Below, in pieces: positions 7,650-16,249 of a stretch of 64,000 nucleotides of DNA. The notes below the pieces were generated by a model. The model was not told the DNA's origin. It did no database searches and worked only from the letters and a program-made list of their open reading frames with translations. The DNA comes from JBDOQU01 sp039839375 (lineage in GTDB: Bacteria; Pseudomonadota; Alphaproteobacteria; DSM-16000; Inquilinaceae): contig NZ_JBDOQU010000004.1 in NCBI RefSeq assembly GCF_039839375.1, positions 202,033 through 266,032 on the forward strand. The letters run 5' to 3'. The position numbers and the translations under genes are program-made. Numbering within the stretch: position 1 is the first letter of the stretch; the number at the start of each line of letters is the position of its first letter.

Positions 7650-8339
7650 TCAGCGTTTCGCGTATTGCTCCTTGCCGAACAGGACCGCCTTGTCCTCGTC
7701 GGTCATCGGCTTTCGCCGATCGGCCATCACCTGGACGCCGCGCTGCACGGCCGGCCGCGCGTCGATCGCCTCATACCACCGCTTGACGTTCGGGAAATCG
7801 TCCAGCTTGTGGCCCTGGTTCTCGATCGATCGCGCCCAGGGGAAGATCGCCATGTCGGCGATGGTGTAGTCCGCCCCGGCGACGTACGCCGCCTCGCCCA
7901 GCCGCTTGTCCAGCACGCCATAGAGCCGACCCGCCTCGTTGGTGTAGCGGTCGATCGCGTAGGGCACCTGCTCCGGCGCGTACTGGCGGAAATGGTGGGC
8001 CTGGCCCAGCATCGGGCCGAACCCGCCCATCTGCCACATCAGCCACTGGACCGTGTCGTACCGGGCCGGCATCTCCTGCGGCCAGAATTTGCCTGTCTTC
8101 TCCGCCAGGTACATCAGGATGGCACCGCTCTCGAACAGCGATACCTGCCGGCCGTCCGGACCGTCATGGTCGACCATCGCCGGCATCTTGTTGTTCGGGC
8201 TGATCTTCAGGAAATCGGGCTTGAACTGGTCCCCCGCCCCGATATCGACGGCATGCGTCGCGTAAGGCAGCCCCGTCTCCTCCAGCAGGATCGTCACCTT
8301 GAAGGCGTTGGGCGTCGGCCAGATGTAGAGATCGATCAT
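7650..8339 (-). CDS. Glutathione S-transferase family protein
   Basis: The 229-residue protein has the thioredoxin-fold N-terminal half (MIDLYIWPTPNAFKVTILLEE, cis-Pro in NNKMPAMVD, glutathione-binding LFESGAILMYLAEK) and the all-helical C-terminal half ending ADYTIADMAIFPW and FPNVKRWYEAIDARPAVQR. The order and the TPN start resemble the YfcG/YghU group of disulfide-bond reductases, so a glutathione-dependent reductase or transferase in the cytoplasm is likely. It stands alone between the ada-ogt operon and a toxin gene. Confidence 0.88.
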   Translation of the reverse strand: MIDLYIWPTPNAFKVTILLEETGLPYATHAVDIGAGDQFKPDFLKISPNNKMPAMVDHDGPDGRQVSLFESGAILMYLAEKTGKFWPQEMPARYDTVQWLMWQMGGFGPMLGQAHHFRQYAPEQVPYAIDRYTNEAGRLYGVLDKRLGEAAYVAGADYTIADMAIFPWARSIENQGHKLDDFPNVKRWYEAIDARPAVQRGVQVMADRRKPMTDEDKAVLFGKEQYAKR

Positions 8340-8451
8340 TCGGCATGTCTCCAGCGTGTCGGAAGAAAGCCGCCCGGACGGGCGTTCACATCTCCATATG
8401 GCATCGCCCCGCCGCCGGGAAAGCAGTGATGGTGTTCACAATGCCCGGCCC

Positions 8452-8736
8452 CTATATCTCCGGCGGCCATCGTCGAGCGCCGTGCAGCACGCGGAGGATT
8501 GTGACGCAGTCCGCCATCACACGGTAGGCGGCGATGTACGGCGTGCGGTAGACGACCAGTTCTCTCACGCCCGGCAGCCGGCCCTCCCGGCCGCTCAGCG
8601 GATAGCGCTCCAGCCGTCTCGCCTGACCGATGATCTCCTCGTGGATGTCATAGGCGGCGGCCGGATTGTCCTCAGCGATACGGGTGACGATGTTGATTAG
8701 GTCGGCGCTGGCCGACGGATGCCATTCGATCCTCAA
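8452..8736 (-). CDS. RelE/ParE-fold toxin
   Basis: This 94-residue protein has the ParE pattern: an N-terminal IEWHPSASADLINIVTRIAEDNPAAAYDIHEEI, central strands GVRELVVYRTPYIAAYRV and the end VTILRVLHGARRWP. It should inhibit an essential process such as gyrase or translation. It starts nine bases after the stop of the upstream RHH gene on the same strand, giving the canonical antitoxin-toxin order. This pair is unrelated in sequence detail to the parDE pair at the left end of the window. Confidence 0.85.
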   Translation of the reverse strand: MRIEWHPSASADLINIVTRIAEDNPAAAYDIHEEIIGQARRLERYPLSGREGRLPGVRELVVYRTPYIAAYRVMADCVTILRVLHGARRWPPEI

Positions 8737-8745
8737 GGTCCGCGG

Positions 8746-9039
8746 CTACGCTTCGGAGCTTCCGGCGGCCTTCCGCGCCGCGATGCGGTCTATGACAGCA
8801 CGCGCTTCCTCCGCGACGGTCTCATGCGGTATGCCGGGGCGGGGATCGTCCAGAGCCTTGCGGACCTCCCGCCGGAACCAGGAATCATGCTCGCGTGCCT
8901 CCCGCCGGCGGCGAACGAAGTCCCTCATGAACTCCCGCATGATCTGGGAGGCAGGGCGATCGGCACTGGCCGCCTCGGCCATGAAGGCGTCGCGCAGGTC
9001 CGCTTCCAGCTTCATGGTAAAAATGGCGTCCTTTGCCAT
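8746..9039 (-). CDS. Ribbon-helix-helix antitoxin
   Basis: A 97-residue protein: the N-terminal 50 residues (IFTMKLEADLRDAFMAEAASADRPASQIMREFMRDFV) fit an Arc/CopG ribbon-helix-helix domain, and the basic-acidic helical tail would contact the toxin encoded directly downstream. As antitoxin and autorepressor it is expected to bind its own promoter in the short gap before the CHASE2 cyclase gene. The tail is longer than that of the ParD at 309-554. Confidence 0.78.
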   Translation of the reverse strand: MAKDAIFTMKLEADLRDAFMAEAASADRPASQIMREFMRDFVRRRREAREHDSWFRREVRKALDDPRPGIPHETVAEEARAVIDRIAARKAAGSSEA

Positions 9040-9093
9040 GACGGCCTCCAGCGGTAGTGAGGAAGACCATACTTCGTCATTACCTCGCCGCGA

Positions 9094-10995
9094 TCAAGCC
9101 TCTTCCCTCCACGCCCACACCGCCACCGGGCGCTCGCGGCCGCGCAGCGGTTGGGGCGGGAGGGGGCGGAAGCGGGCGGCGGCCTGGCTGCCGCCGGCGG
9201 CGCGGGCGGCGTCGATCAGCGCGTCCGACGCCACGATGGTTGCGCCCAGGTCGCGGGTCAGCCCCTGAAGGCGGCTGGCGACGTTCATCGCGTCGCCGAT
9301 GGCGGAGAAGCTGAACTGCCGATCCCCGCCGACATCGCCGACCAGCACCGGGCCGTAATGGAGTCCGATGCCGACCGCGACCGGCGGGCCGCCCTCCTGC
9401 CGCAGGGCTTCGTCCCAGCCGGCGACGCGGCGGGCCAGGTCCTCCGCCGCCTCCAGGGCGGAGAGCGGGGCCGAGGGCGAGGGTTCGGGAACGCCGAACA
9501 GCGCCAGCGCGCCGTCGCCCATCAGCTTGTCCAGCGTGCCCTCATGGGCAAAGACCGAAGCTTCGACCAGCCGGTAATAGTGGCGCAGAACGGTCATCGC
9601 CTCCGCCGGAGCGAGGCGTTCGCTGAGCGCGGTGAAGCCGACTAGGTCGACGAACAGGATGGCGGCGTGCTGGACCCGGTCGTCCAGCCCCGGCGCGCCG
9701 CTGTCCATCAGCCGTTCGGCCACGCCTGGCGAGAAATAGCGCATCAGGTTGGCCCGCTGGCGTTCCGTCCGGCGGCGCGCCCGGCGGTCTTGGAGAAGCC
9801 GCCAGCCGGCGAAGACCGCAAAGTTCAGCAGCGCGGACAGGATGGGCGCGGCGACCGAAAGCCAGACATGGCCGGAACCGAAGGCCCAGGCCGTCAGCGC
9901 GAACCAGCCTGCGGCCAGCAATCCCGCGCCCGCGACCGCCAGCATCGGCGGCAGCAGGAGCACTGCCGCCCCCGCCGCCGCGCCGAGAATGAAGACCGCG
10001 CCGATATCGATGGCCAGCGTCGCGCCGCCGGCGACCGGGGAACGGGCGGTCAGGATGTTGTCGATGACCGTGGCGTGATGCTCCGCCGCCGGCAGCGTGC
10101 CGGAGAAGGGCGTGGCGAAGCTGTCGCCGACGCCGCTCGCCGAGGCGCCGACGATCACGATCCTGCCCTCCGCCGCGCCCGGCGGCAGCGCGCCCGACAG
10201 CAGGTCGGCGAATGAAACCGTGGGGAAGGAGCCGTCGGGGCCATAATGGTTCACCGGCAGGCTGAGCGCCGGGTTTGTGGCGACGAATCGGCCGCCGATA
10301 TCGACGCCTTGCCCCAGATGCAGGGCCATGTCCTGCCGCGCCACGCCGTCATGCAGTCGGATCGCCTCCACCGACAGGCTGGGGAACCAGCGGTCGGCCA
10401 GGCCGATGGCGAGCTGTTCGCGGCGAAGCGTCCCGTCCTGCTGGAGCAGCACCGTCACATGGCCGAGCCCCGAAGCGGCCTCCGCCAGCGCCGGGGCGGG
10501 CGGCGCGATGCCGGAGGGCCGGACGGCCCGGTGGACCGGAATGCCCGGCCGGCCGACGATCGCGAAGGCGGCTTCTTCCATGAAGGCCGCGTCATCCTCT
10601 GTCACGGCGGGAACCGGCTGGAAGGTGAAGGCGAAGGGCAGCGCCGCCATGCCCGCCGCCTCCAGTGCGGCGGCGAAGGCGGGGTCGGCGGGATCGGACG
10701 GGAACAGCAGGTCGAAGACGACGACCCGCGCCCCATCCTCCGCCAGTGCGTCCAGCGCCTCGGCGAAGAGCTGGCGATCGAGCGGCCAGCCGCCCAGCGC
10801 CGCCAGCGTCGGATCGTCGATCATCGCCAGCAGCACCTCCTCCCCCGGCGGGATGGGGCCGCGCAGGCGATAGCGCCAGTCGAGCGTCTGGGTCTCCAGG
10901 TCGCGGAGGATGGCGGGTTCGGGCCCGGCGGCGTGGAGGAGGGCGAGAAACGCCGGCAGCAGAAGCACGAGCGCCAGCCGGCGCGGAGAGGTCAT
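9094..10995 (-). CDS. CHASE2-domain adenylate/guanylate cyclase
   Basis: The 633-residue membrane protein has an N-terminal signal anchor, a periplasmic CHASE2 sensor (about residues 25-320), three or more hydrophobic helices (about 325-405) and a class III nucleotide cyclase domain (about 435-620). Metal-binding aspartates sit in FVDLVGFT and KLMGDGALALFG, and the transition-state Asn and Arg in GDAMNVASRLQ, so it looks active. It probably makes cAMP from ATP. It follows a FecR-domain gene by 16 bases, a recurrent partnership that suggests an envelope sensor unit. Confidence 0.93.
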   Translation of the reverse strand: MTSPRRLALVLLLPAFLALLHAAGPEPAILRDLETQTLDWRYRLRGPIPPGEEVLLAMIDDPTLAALGGWPLDRQLFAEALDALAEDGARVVVFDLLFPSDPADPAFAAALEAAGMAALPFAFTFQPVPAVTEDDAAFMEEAAFAIVGRPGIPVHRAVRPSGIAPPAPALAEAASGLGHVTVLLQQDGTLRREQLAIGLADRWFPSLSVEAIRLHDGVARQDMALHLGQGVDIGGRFVATNPALSLPVNHYGPDGSFPTVSFADLLSGALPPGAAEGRIVIVGASASGVGDSFATPFSGTLPAAEHHATVIDNILTARSPVAGGATLAIDIGAVFILGAAAGAAVLLLPPMLAVAGAGLLAAGWFALTAWAFGSGHVWLSVAAPILSALLNFAVFAGWRLLQDRRARRRTERQRANLMRYFSPGVAERLMDSGAPGLDDRVQHAAILFVDLVGFTALSERLAPAEAMTVLRHYYRLVEASVFAHEGTLDKLMGDGALALFGVPEPSPSAPLSALEAAEDLARRVAGWDEALRQEGGPPVAVGIGLHYGPVLVGDVGGDRQFSFSAIGDAMNVASRLQGLTRDLGATIVASDALIDAARAAGGSQAAARFRPLPPQPLRGRERPVAVWAWREEA

Positions 10996-11011
10996 GCGGA
11001 ACCGTCGACGA

Positions 11012-11650
11012 TCAGAGGCCGATCAGGGAAAGCGTCCGGGCGCGGCGTTCCTCGCCCCATCGGACCGGCGGCGTCGGCGGCTGGCCGGCTGCGACGTCCG
11101 TGCCTTCGCCCGGTTCCAGAACGACCTCGCCCCCGGCCCGGCCGGCCACGGCGACCGTGCCGTCCAGCACCAGCACCGCCGTGGTGCCCGGCGCGACCTC
11201 GACCGTCCAGTCGGTGGAGCGGGCGGACGCGATGGCGGTTTCGGTCCTGACCTCGAACCCGCCGGCCTGGGCGGGATTGACGATCGCCCGCACGATGCCC
11301 TGGAGCAGGGTCAGCGCGGCGGAGAGACGGCCGCCCTTGGGATCGGTCGTGAACTCGTCGATGGAGAGCGCGCATCCCGGCCCAAGCACGACGCTGCTGC
11401 CGTCGGCGAATTCGATGGTCAGGCGGGTGTCGGCCTCGGTCGTCACATGGTCGGCCCGGAAGATCGGCGCGCCGACGATCAGCGGGGCGGGAACGCGGTT
11501 CCGCAGCACGGTGGCCGCGCCCGTCTGGCCGGCGATCCAGCCGATGGGCGCAAGCTCTTGCGCCATGGCGGCCGGCGACTGTGCCAGAACGCACAAGAGA
11601 GCCATCAGCGCCCATAGGACGCCGGCTGGATGCGCACGCTCTGCCCTCAC
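11012..11650 (-). CDS. FecR-domain periplasmic protein
   Basis: A 212-residue exported protein with a signal peptide (LWALMALLCVLAQSPAAMA) followed by one FecR beta-sandwich domain: AATVLRNRVPAPLIVGAPI, then VTTEADTRLTIEFADGSSVVLGPG, then the closing WTVEVAPGTTAVLVLDG. It lacks the anti-sigma region of true FecR, so it is not a ferric-citrate regulator. Its position directly upstream of the CHASE2 cyclase points to a periplasmic partner or ligand-presenting role. Confidence 0.85.
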   Translation of the reverse strand: MRAERAHPAGVLWALMALLCVLAQSPAAMAQELAPIGWIAGQTGAATVLRNRVPAPLIVGAPIFRADHVTTEADTRLTIEFADGSSVVLGPGCALSIDEFTTDPKGGRLSAALTLLQGIVRAIVNPAQAGGFEVRTETAIASARSTDWTVEVAPGTTAVLVLDGTVAVAGRAGGEVVLEPGEGTDVAAGQPPTPPVRWGEERRARTLSLIGL

Positions 11651-11764
11651 GACCCTTCGCCCCTCCTGTCAAAGACCGTTAACCATGATCGCCCCATCCC
11701 TTGCTCGACGCAACCGCGAGTCGGGCTGGCGCGGGCTGCGCAAATGGGTTAGCCACGCGCCATC

Positions 11765-12691
11765 ATGATCGCGATCTTCCAGGCGCTTGCGCCGATCTTC
11801 CTCCTCATCCTGCTGGGCGCGGCGCTCAGGGCGCGCGGCTTCGTGCCGGACCTGTTCTGGCCGTCGGTCGAAAAGCTGGTCTATTTCGTCTTCTTCCCCT
11901 GCCTGCTGGTGGGAACGCTGGTCCGGGCCGATCTGGCGCTGGGCGCGGTGGCCCCGATGGCGCTCGCCATGGCGGGCGGCATGGTGCTGACCGCCGCCTT
12001 CGTGCTGGCGATCCGGCCCTGGACCGCGACCGACGATCCGGGCTTCTCCTCCGTCTTCCAGGGGGCTATCCGGCCGAACAACTATGTCAGCCTGGCCGCC
12101 GCCGCGACCCTGTTCGGGGCGGAGGGGCTTGGGCTGATGGCGGTCGGGATCGCGGCCATCGTGCCGCTGGCCAACGTGCTGTCGGTGTCGGTGCTGCAAC
12201 GCTACGGCGCCAACGGCCAGCGCGGATTGAAGGCGACCGCGATGGCGCTGGCCCGCAACCCGCTGATCCTGGCGGTGGCGGCGGGGCTGGCGCTCAACCT
12301 GCTGGGCGTGCGCCTGCCGGGCGTGGTCGAGGACACGATGGAGGCGCTGGGCGGCGTCTCCCTGCCGCTGGGCCTGCTGGCGGTGGGGGCGGGGGTCAAC
12401 CTCCGCGCCATCGGCACCGCCCCGCGCCCCACCGCGATCAGCGCGGCGGCGAAGCTGGTCGGCGTGCCGTCGGCCACCGCGCTCTGCTGCTGGGCGCTGG
12501 GGGTGGACGGTACCGAGGCCATGGTGGCGATCCTCTACCACGCCGTGCCGACGGCCGCCGCCTCCTACGTGCTGGCCCGCCAGATGGGCGGCGACGGCCC
12601 TCTGATGGCGGGCATCATCACCGTCGCCACCATCGCCGCCGCCGTGACCATGCCGATCTTCCTGACGATCGCCGGATCGGTCCCTATGTGA
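11765..12691 (+). CDS. AEC-family (auxin efflux carrier type) transporter
   Basis: The 308-residue protein has about ten hydrophobic helices with the inverted-repeat layout of the AEC family, and polar motifs such as FQGAIRPNNYVSLAAAATLFG in the fourth to fifth helix. AEC carriers move organic anions, for example malate, malonate or amino acids, across the inner membrane; the substrate is not predictable here. It is divergent from the FecR gene with a 114-base gap, and convergent with the PQQ dehydrogenase gene. Confidence 0.88.
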   Translation: MIAIFQALAPIFLLILLGAALRARGFVPDLFWPSVEKLVYFVFFPCLLVGTLVRADLALGAVAPMALAMAGGMVLTAAFVLAIRPWTATDDPGFSSVFQGAIRPNNYVSLAAAATLFGAEGLGLMAVGIAAIVPLANVLSVSVLQRYGANGQRGLKATAMALARNPLILAVAAGLALNLLGVRLPGVVEDTMEALGGVSLPLGLLAVGAGVNLRAIGTAPRPTAISAAAKLVGVPSATALCCWALGVDGTEAMVAILYHAVPTAAASYVLARQMGGDGPLMAGIITVATIAAAVTMPIFLTIAGSVPM

Positions 12692-12708
12692 CGTTGTTTT
12701 TATTGGTC

Positions 12709-12729
12709 ATTCCCGACTTGATCGGGAAT
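12709..12729. repeat. Dispersed hairpin repeat
   Basis: A 21-base palindrome with arms ATTCCCGA and TCGGGAAT around CTTGA, preceded by TTGTTTTTATTGGTC, lies in the gap between the convergent AEC and PQQ dehydrogenase genes. It is the CCCGA/TCGGG arm variant of the window-wide family. The T-rich lead-in and symmetric stem could stop transcription from either side. Confidence 0.85.
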
Positions 12730-12789
12730 CCATAGGCCCGTCGTCGCTCCACCGGTGGCGAAGGATAAAGCGTCGCCGTCCTGCGATCC

Positions 12790-13977
12790 CTACTGTCCAA
12801 TGGCTTTCTCCAGGCGAAGGCGGAAAATCTCCCCGTAAGGCTGATCGGTAAGCAGATAGACCGCGCCGTCGGGTCCTTCGGTCAGGTCGCGGATGCGGGC
12901 GCCGAACTCGATCCGCTCCTCGCCTATCACCGTCTCGCCGCGCAGCGTCAGGCGGAAGAGGGATTGGGAGGAAAGTCCGCCGATCAGCAGATTGCCTTTC
13001 CAGGCCGGTATCTCGGATCCGCCGTAGAAGATCATGCCGGAGGGTGAGATCACCGGCGTCCAGTGGAAGATCGAAGAAGCGAATTCCGGCCGCATCGGCG
13101 GGTCGGGGATGGTCTCGCCGGAATAGTGGCGGCCCCAACTCACCACAGGCCAGCCGTGATTCTCTCCGGCCTCGGGAATGTTCAACTCGTCGCCGCCCCA
13201 CGGCCCGAACTCATGAATCCAGAGCTGCCCCGTCTCCGGATGCATGGCGCCACCTCCGATATTGCGGTGGCCCCAGGACCATATCGACGGATCGTAGCCC
13301 TCCGTATCGACGAAAGGATTGTCGGGCGGAATGTCGCCATTCCTCTCGATCCGGGCGATGACGCCGATTGTGTTGGAAGGGTCCTGCACCAGATCGTGCG
13401 CGAAGCGATCGCCGGTCATCACGAAGAGCCGACCGTCCGGAGCAAAGGTCAGCCGCCCGCCGAAATTCCTCACATCCTCTACCTTCGGGCTTTGCCGCCA
13501 GATCGTTTCCACCTCTTCAAGACGGCCTTCGGCGAGGCGGCCGCGGCCGACGGACAGGCCTGAGGTGCCGTTCTCTCCCGGTTCGGAGTAGGCGAAGTAG
13601 ATGAGGCTGTTCGCTTCGAAGTCGGGATCGAGCGCCAGGCCCAGGAGTCCGCCATTCCCTTCGGAGAATATCTCGGGCAATCCGTCGATGGGATCGCCGA
13701 CGCTCCCGTCGGGGGAGACGCGCCTGAGCCGCCCGGGATGCTTCTCCGAAACCAGCATGTCGCCGTCCGGAAGAAAGATAAGGCTCCACGGATAGCTCAG
13801 CCCCGCCGCGACCGTCTCGACATGGAGGGTGCCGGCCGCGACCTCGAGCGTCCGCTTCGGCGGCTCCTGCGTCGGGGCGACGGGCGACCAGAAAGCGACG
13901 ATGGCACTGAGGAACGCCGCGCCAAGCAGCCGCCAATGGATGCCGGAAACCTTCGGGTGCCTGGCCTTTGCCATCAC
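12790..13977 (-). CDS. PQQ-dependent soluble sugar dehydrogenase-like protein
   Basis: The 395-residue secreted protein has a signal segment (LLGAAFLSAIVAFWSPVAP) and the six-bladed beta-propeller of the soluble aldose dehydrogenase/YliI family. Landmarks are GLSYPWSLIFLPDGDMLVSEKHPGRL, NGGLLGLALDPDF, SWGHRNIGGGAMHPETGQLWIHEFGPWGGDELN and SSIFHWTPVISPSGMIFYGG. Members bind pyrroloquinoline quinone and oxidise aldoses in the periplasm. Whether this cell makes PQQ is not visible in the window. Confidence 0.88.
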   Translation of the reverse strand: MMAKARHPKVSGIHWRLLGAAFLSAIVAFWSPVAPTQEPPKRTLEVAAGTLHVETVAAGLSYPWSLIFLPDGDMLVSEKHPGRLRRVSPDGSVGDPIDGLPEIFSEGNGGLLGLALDPDFEANSLIYFAYSEPGENGTSGLSVGRGRLAEGRLEEVETIWRQSPKVEDVRNFGGRLTFAPDGRLFVMTGDRFAHDLVQDPSNTIGVIARIERNGDIPPDNPFVDTEGYDPSIWSWGHRNIGGGAMHPETGQLWIHEFGPWGGDELNIPEAGENHGWPVVSWGRHYSGETIPDPPMRPEFASSIFHWTPVISPSGMIFYGGSEIPAWKGNLLIGGLSSQSLFRLTLRGETVIGEERIEFGARIRDLTEGPDGAVYLLTDQPYGEIFRLRLEKAIGQ

Positions 13978-14065
13978 GACTGCCTCCCCGGTGCTGCTGG
14001 ACCGGTAATCGTCTTGGCGTCGGGAAGTTCCGGACGGAATCGGCGGCAGACAGGCCCAAACCGCC

Positions 14066-16249
14066 TCAGTCGACCAGCTTCTCCGGCGTGATCGGCAGGT
14101 CGCGGATGCGCTTGCCGGTGGCGGCGAAGACGGCGTTGGCGACCGCCGCGGCGACGCCGGTCGCGCCCAACTCGCCGATGCCCTTGCCGCCGATCGGGCT
14201 CGCTATCTCGTCCACCTCGTCCACGAAATGGATAGTGATGTCCGAGGGGATATCGGCATTGACCGGGATGGCGACGCCGGCCAGGTTCTTCGACAGGAAG
14301 CGGCCCAGCGCCGGGTCGAACGGGCTCTGCTCCATCGCGGCCATGCCCCAGCCCCAGATGATCCCGCCGGTCATCTGCGACCTCGCGGTGCGCGGGTTGA
14401 TGATGCGGCCGGCGCTGTAGCTGCCGACGGCGCGGCGCAGCCTCAGCAGCCCCAGCTCCGGGTCCACCCCGACCTCCACGAACACCGCGCCGAAGGTGCG
14501 CATGGCGTAGCCTGCGCCATGGCTGCCCGGATCGAAGGAGCCTATGCCCGTAACCTCCGCCACGCCGGCGGCGCGCATCGCGTCCCCGATCGCCTGTCCT
14601 TCCGCCGCGCCCCTCCGGCGGATGCGGCCGCCTTCCATCTCCACATCGTCCGGCGGCAGGTTGGCAAGGCGCGCCAGCTTCGCCCGGGCGTCCCTTGCCG
14701 CCTGAAGGACCGCCGCGCCCACCCCCATGGTGGAGGAGGAGCCGTAGGTCGGCCCCGCCTCGGGAAGCTCCGTGTCGCCCAGCGCCAGCGTCACTTTCTC
14801 CAGCGGCAGGCCCAGAATGTCGGCGGCGATCTGCGGGAAGATGGTGGCGGTGCCTGTGCCGATATCCTGCGTTCCGGTGCGGACGACAGCACCGCCATCG
14901 GCCTTCAGCACGATCTCCGCCCCCGGCGTCGGCATCCGGAAGCAGCCCATGGTGCAGGTCGCCATGCCGTGGCCGACCAGCCAGTCGCCGTCGCGGGAAG
15001 GCCGCCGGGACCGGTCGCGCCAGCCGAAAAGCCGCGCGCCCTCCTCGTACGCTTCCTTCAGCTTCTTCGACGACCAGGGCTCCCCCGTCGCCGGATCCTC
15101 GTCGGCATGGTTGGCGAGGCGAAGATCGAGCGGATCCATCCCCAGATCGTGGGCCAGCTCGTCCATCGCGCTTTCCAGCGCCCAGAGACCCGGCCCCTCG
15201 ACCGGCGAACGCATCGCCGTCGGCATGGCCACGTTGGCGCGCTCCATGCGCTGGGAGGTCACGATCGCCGGGCTGGCATAGACCCCCTTCGACGCCTCGG
15301 TCGCGTATTCGGTGAAATCGTCGGTGACCGTGGTGAGGTTGACCACGTCATGGCGGAGCGCCGTCAGTCGTCCGCCCGAACCGGCGCCGAGCGTCATCTT
15401 CTGCGCGATGCGCGGCTGGTAACCCAGGAAGGCGTACATGTCGGCGCGGCTCAGCGCCAGCTTCACCGGCCGGCCCGCGACCTTCGCGGCCGCCGCCGAA
15501 AGGAACTGCTGCGGCCATATCCAGCCCTTGACGCCGAACCCGCCGCCGGTGTGCGGGCAGATGACGCGCACCTTCTCCGGCGGCATTCCGAACAGGCTGG
15601 CGACGACCAGCCGGACGCCATAGACATGCTGGGTGGAATCATGGAGCGTCAGCCGGTCGCCCTCCCAGACTGCGAGCGTGGCCGAAGGCTCCATCGGGTT
15701 GTGATGGCGCGGCGGCTGCAGGTAGGCCGCTTCCAGTCGGCGGTCGCCGCCGGTCAGCCCCGCCTCCAGGTCGCCCTTGGCGAAATCCGGCTCGAAATAG
15801 AGGAAGCCGCTCTGCCTCGGCTTGCCGGCGGCGCGGTCGATCGTCGCCCAGTCGGCCTCGGCCGGCGACCGCGCATTGGAGGCTTCGTAGCGCATCTCCA
15901 CCAGCCGCGCGCCCTCCTGCGCTTCCTCCAGCGTCTCCGCCAGCACGATGGCGATCGGCTGGCCCTGGTAGCGGATATCGTCGTCCTGCATCGGGATGTG
16001 GGTCTGCGCCATCATCGGCGCGTCCGCCTTTCCGAAGCGCGGCATGTCGCGCTGGGTCAGGACGTGGACTGCGCCGGCTTCCCCGAGCGCCCGCGCGGCG
16101 TCGATCGCGACGATCCTTCCCGCCGCGATGGAGGCGGAGACGATGGCGGCGTGGAGCATCCCCGGCGCGTCCTGGTCGGCGGCGTAGCGGGCCGCTCCCG
16201 TCACCTTGGCGAATCCGTCGGGACGGGGGAGGGGCTGTCCGATGGTCAT
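14066..16249 (-). CDS. paoC: Aldehyde/xanthine oxidase family, molybdopterin subunit (PaoC-like)
   Basis: The 727-residue large subunit has the aldehyde oxidase fold: VTGAARYAADQDAPGMLHAAIVSAS near the start, HNPMEPSATLAVWEGDRLTLHDSTQ, GGFGVKGWIWPQQFLSAAAAKVAGRPVKL, and the active-site glutamate in GGKGIGELGATGVAAAVANAV near the end. It binds the Mo-cytosine or pterin cofactor and oxidises aldehydes. ATG 16249 overlaps the FAD subunit stop (ATGA); a longer frame runs antisense-like through that gene and is not coding. Length and gene order match E. coli PaoABC. Confidence 0.92.
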   Translation of the reverse strand: MTIGQPLPRPDGFAKVTGAARYAADQDAPGMLHAAIVSASIAAGRIVAIDAARALGEAGAVHVLTQRDMPRFGKADAPMMAQTHIPMQDDDIRYQGQPIAIVLAETLEEAQEGARLVEMRYEASNARSPAEADWATIDRAAGKPRQSGFLYFEPDFAKGDLEAGLTGGDRRLEAAYLQPPRHHNPMEPSATLAVWEGDRLTLHDSTQHVYGVRLVVASLFGMPPEKVRVICPHTGGGFGVKGWIWPQQFLSAAAAKVAGRPVKLALSRADMYAFLGYQPRIAQKMTLGAGSGGRLTALRHDVVNLTTVTDDFTEYATEASKGVYASPAIVTSQRMERANVAMPTAMRSPVEGPGLWALESAMDELAHDLGMDPLDLRLANHADEDPATGEPWSSKKLKEAYEEGARLFGWRDRSRRPSRDGDWLVGHGMATCTMGCFRMPTPGAEIVLKADGGAVVRTGTQDIGTGTATIFPQIAADILGLPLEKVTLALGDTELPEAGPTYGSSSTMGVGAAVLQAARDARAKLARLANLPPDDVEMEGGRIRRRGAAEGQAIGDAMRAAGVAEVTGIGSFDPGSHGAGYAMRTFGAVFVEVGVDPELGLLRLRRAVGSYSAGRIINPRTARSQMTGGIIWGWGMAAMEQSPFDPALGRFLSKNLAGVAIPVNADIPSDITIHFVDEVDEIASPIGGKGIGELGATGVAAAVANAVFAATGKRIRDLPITPEKLVD

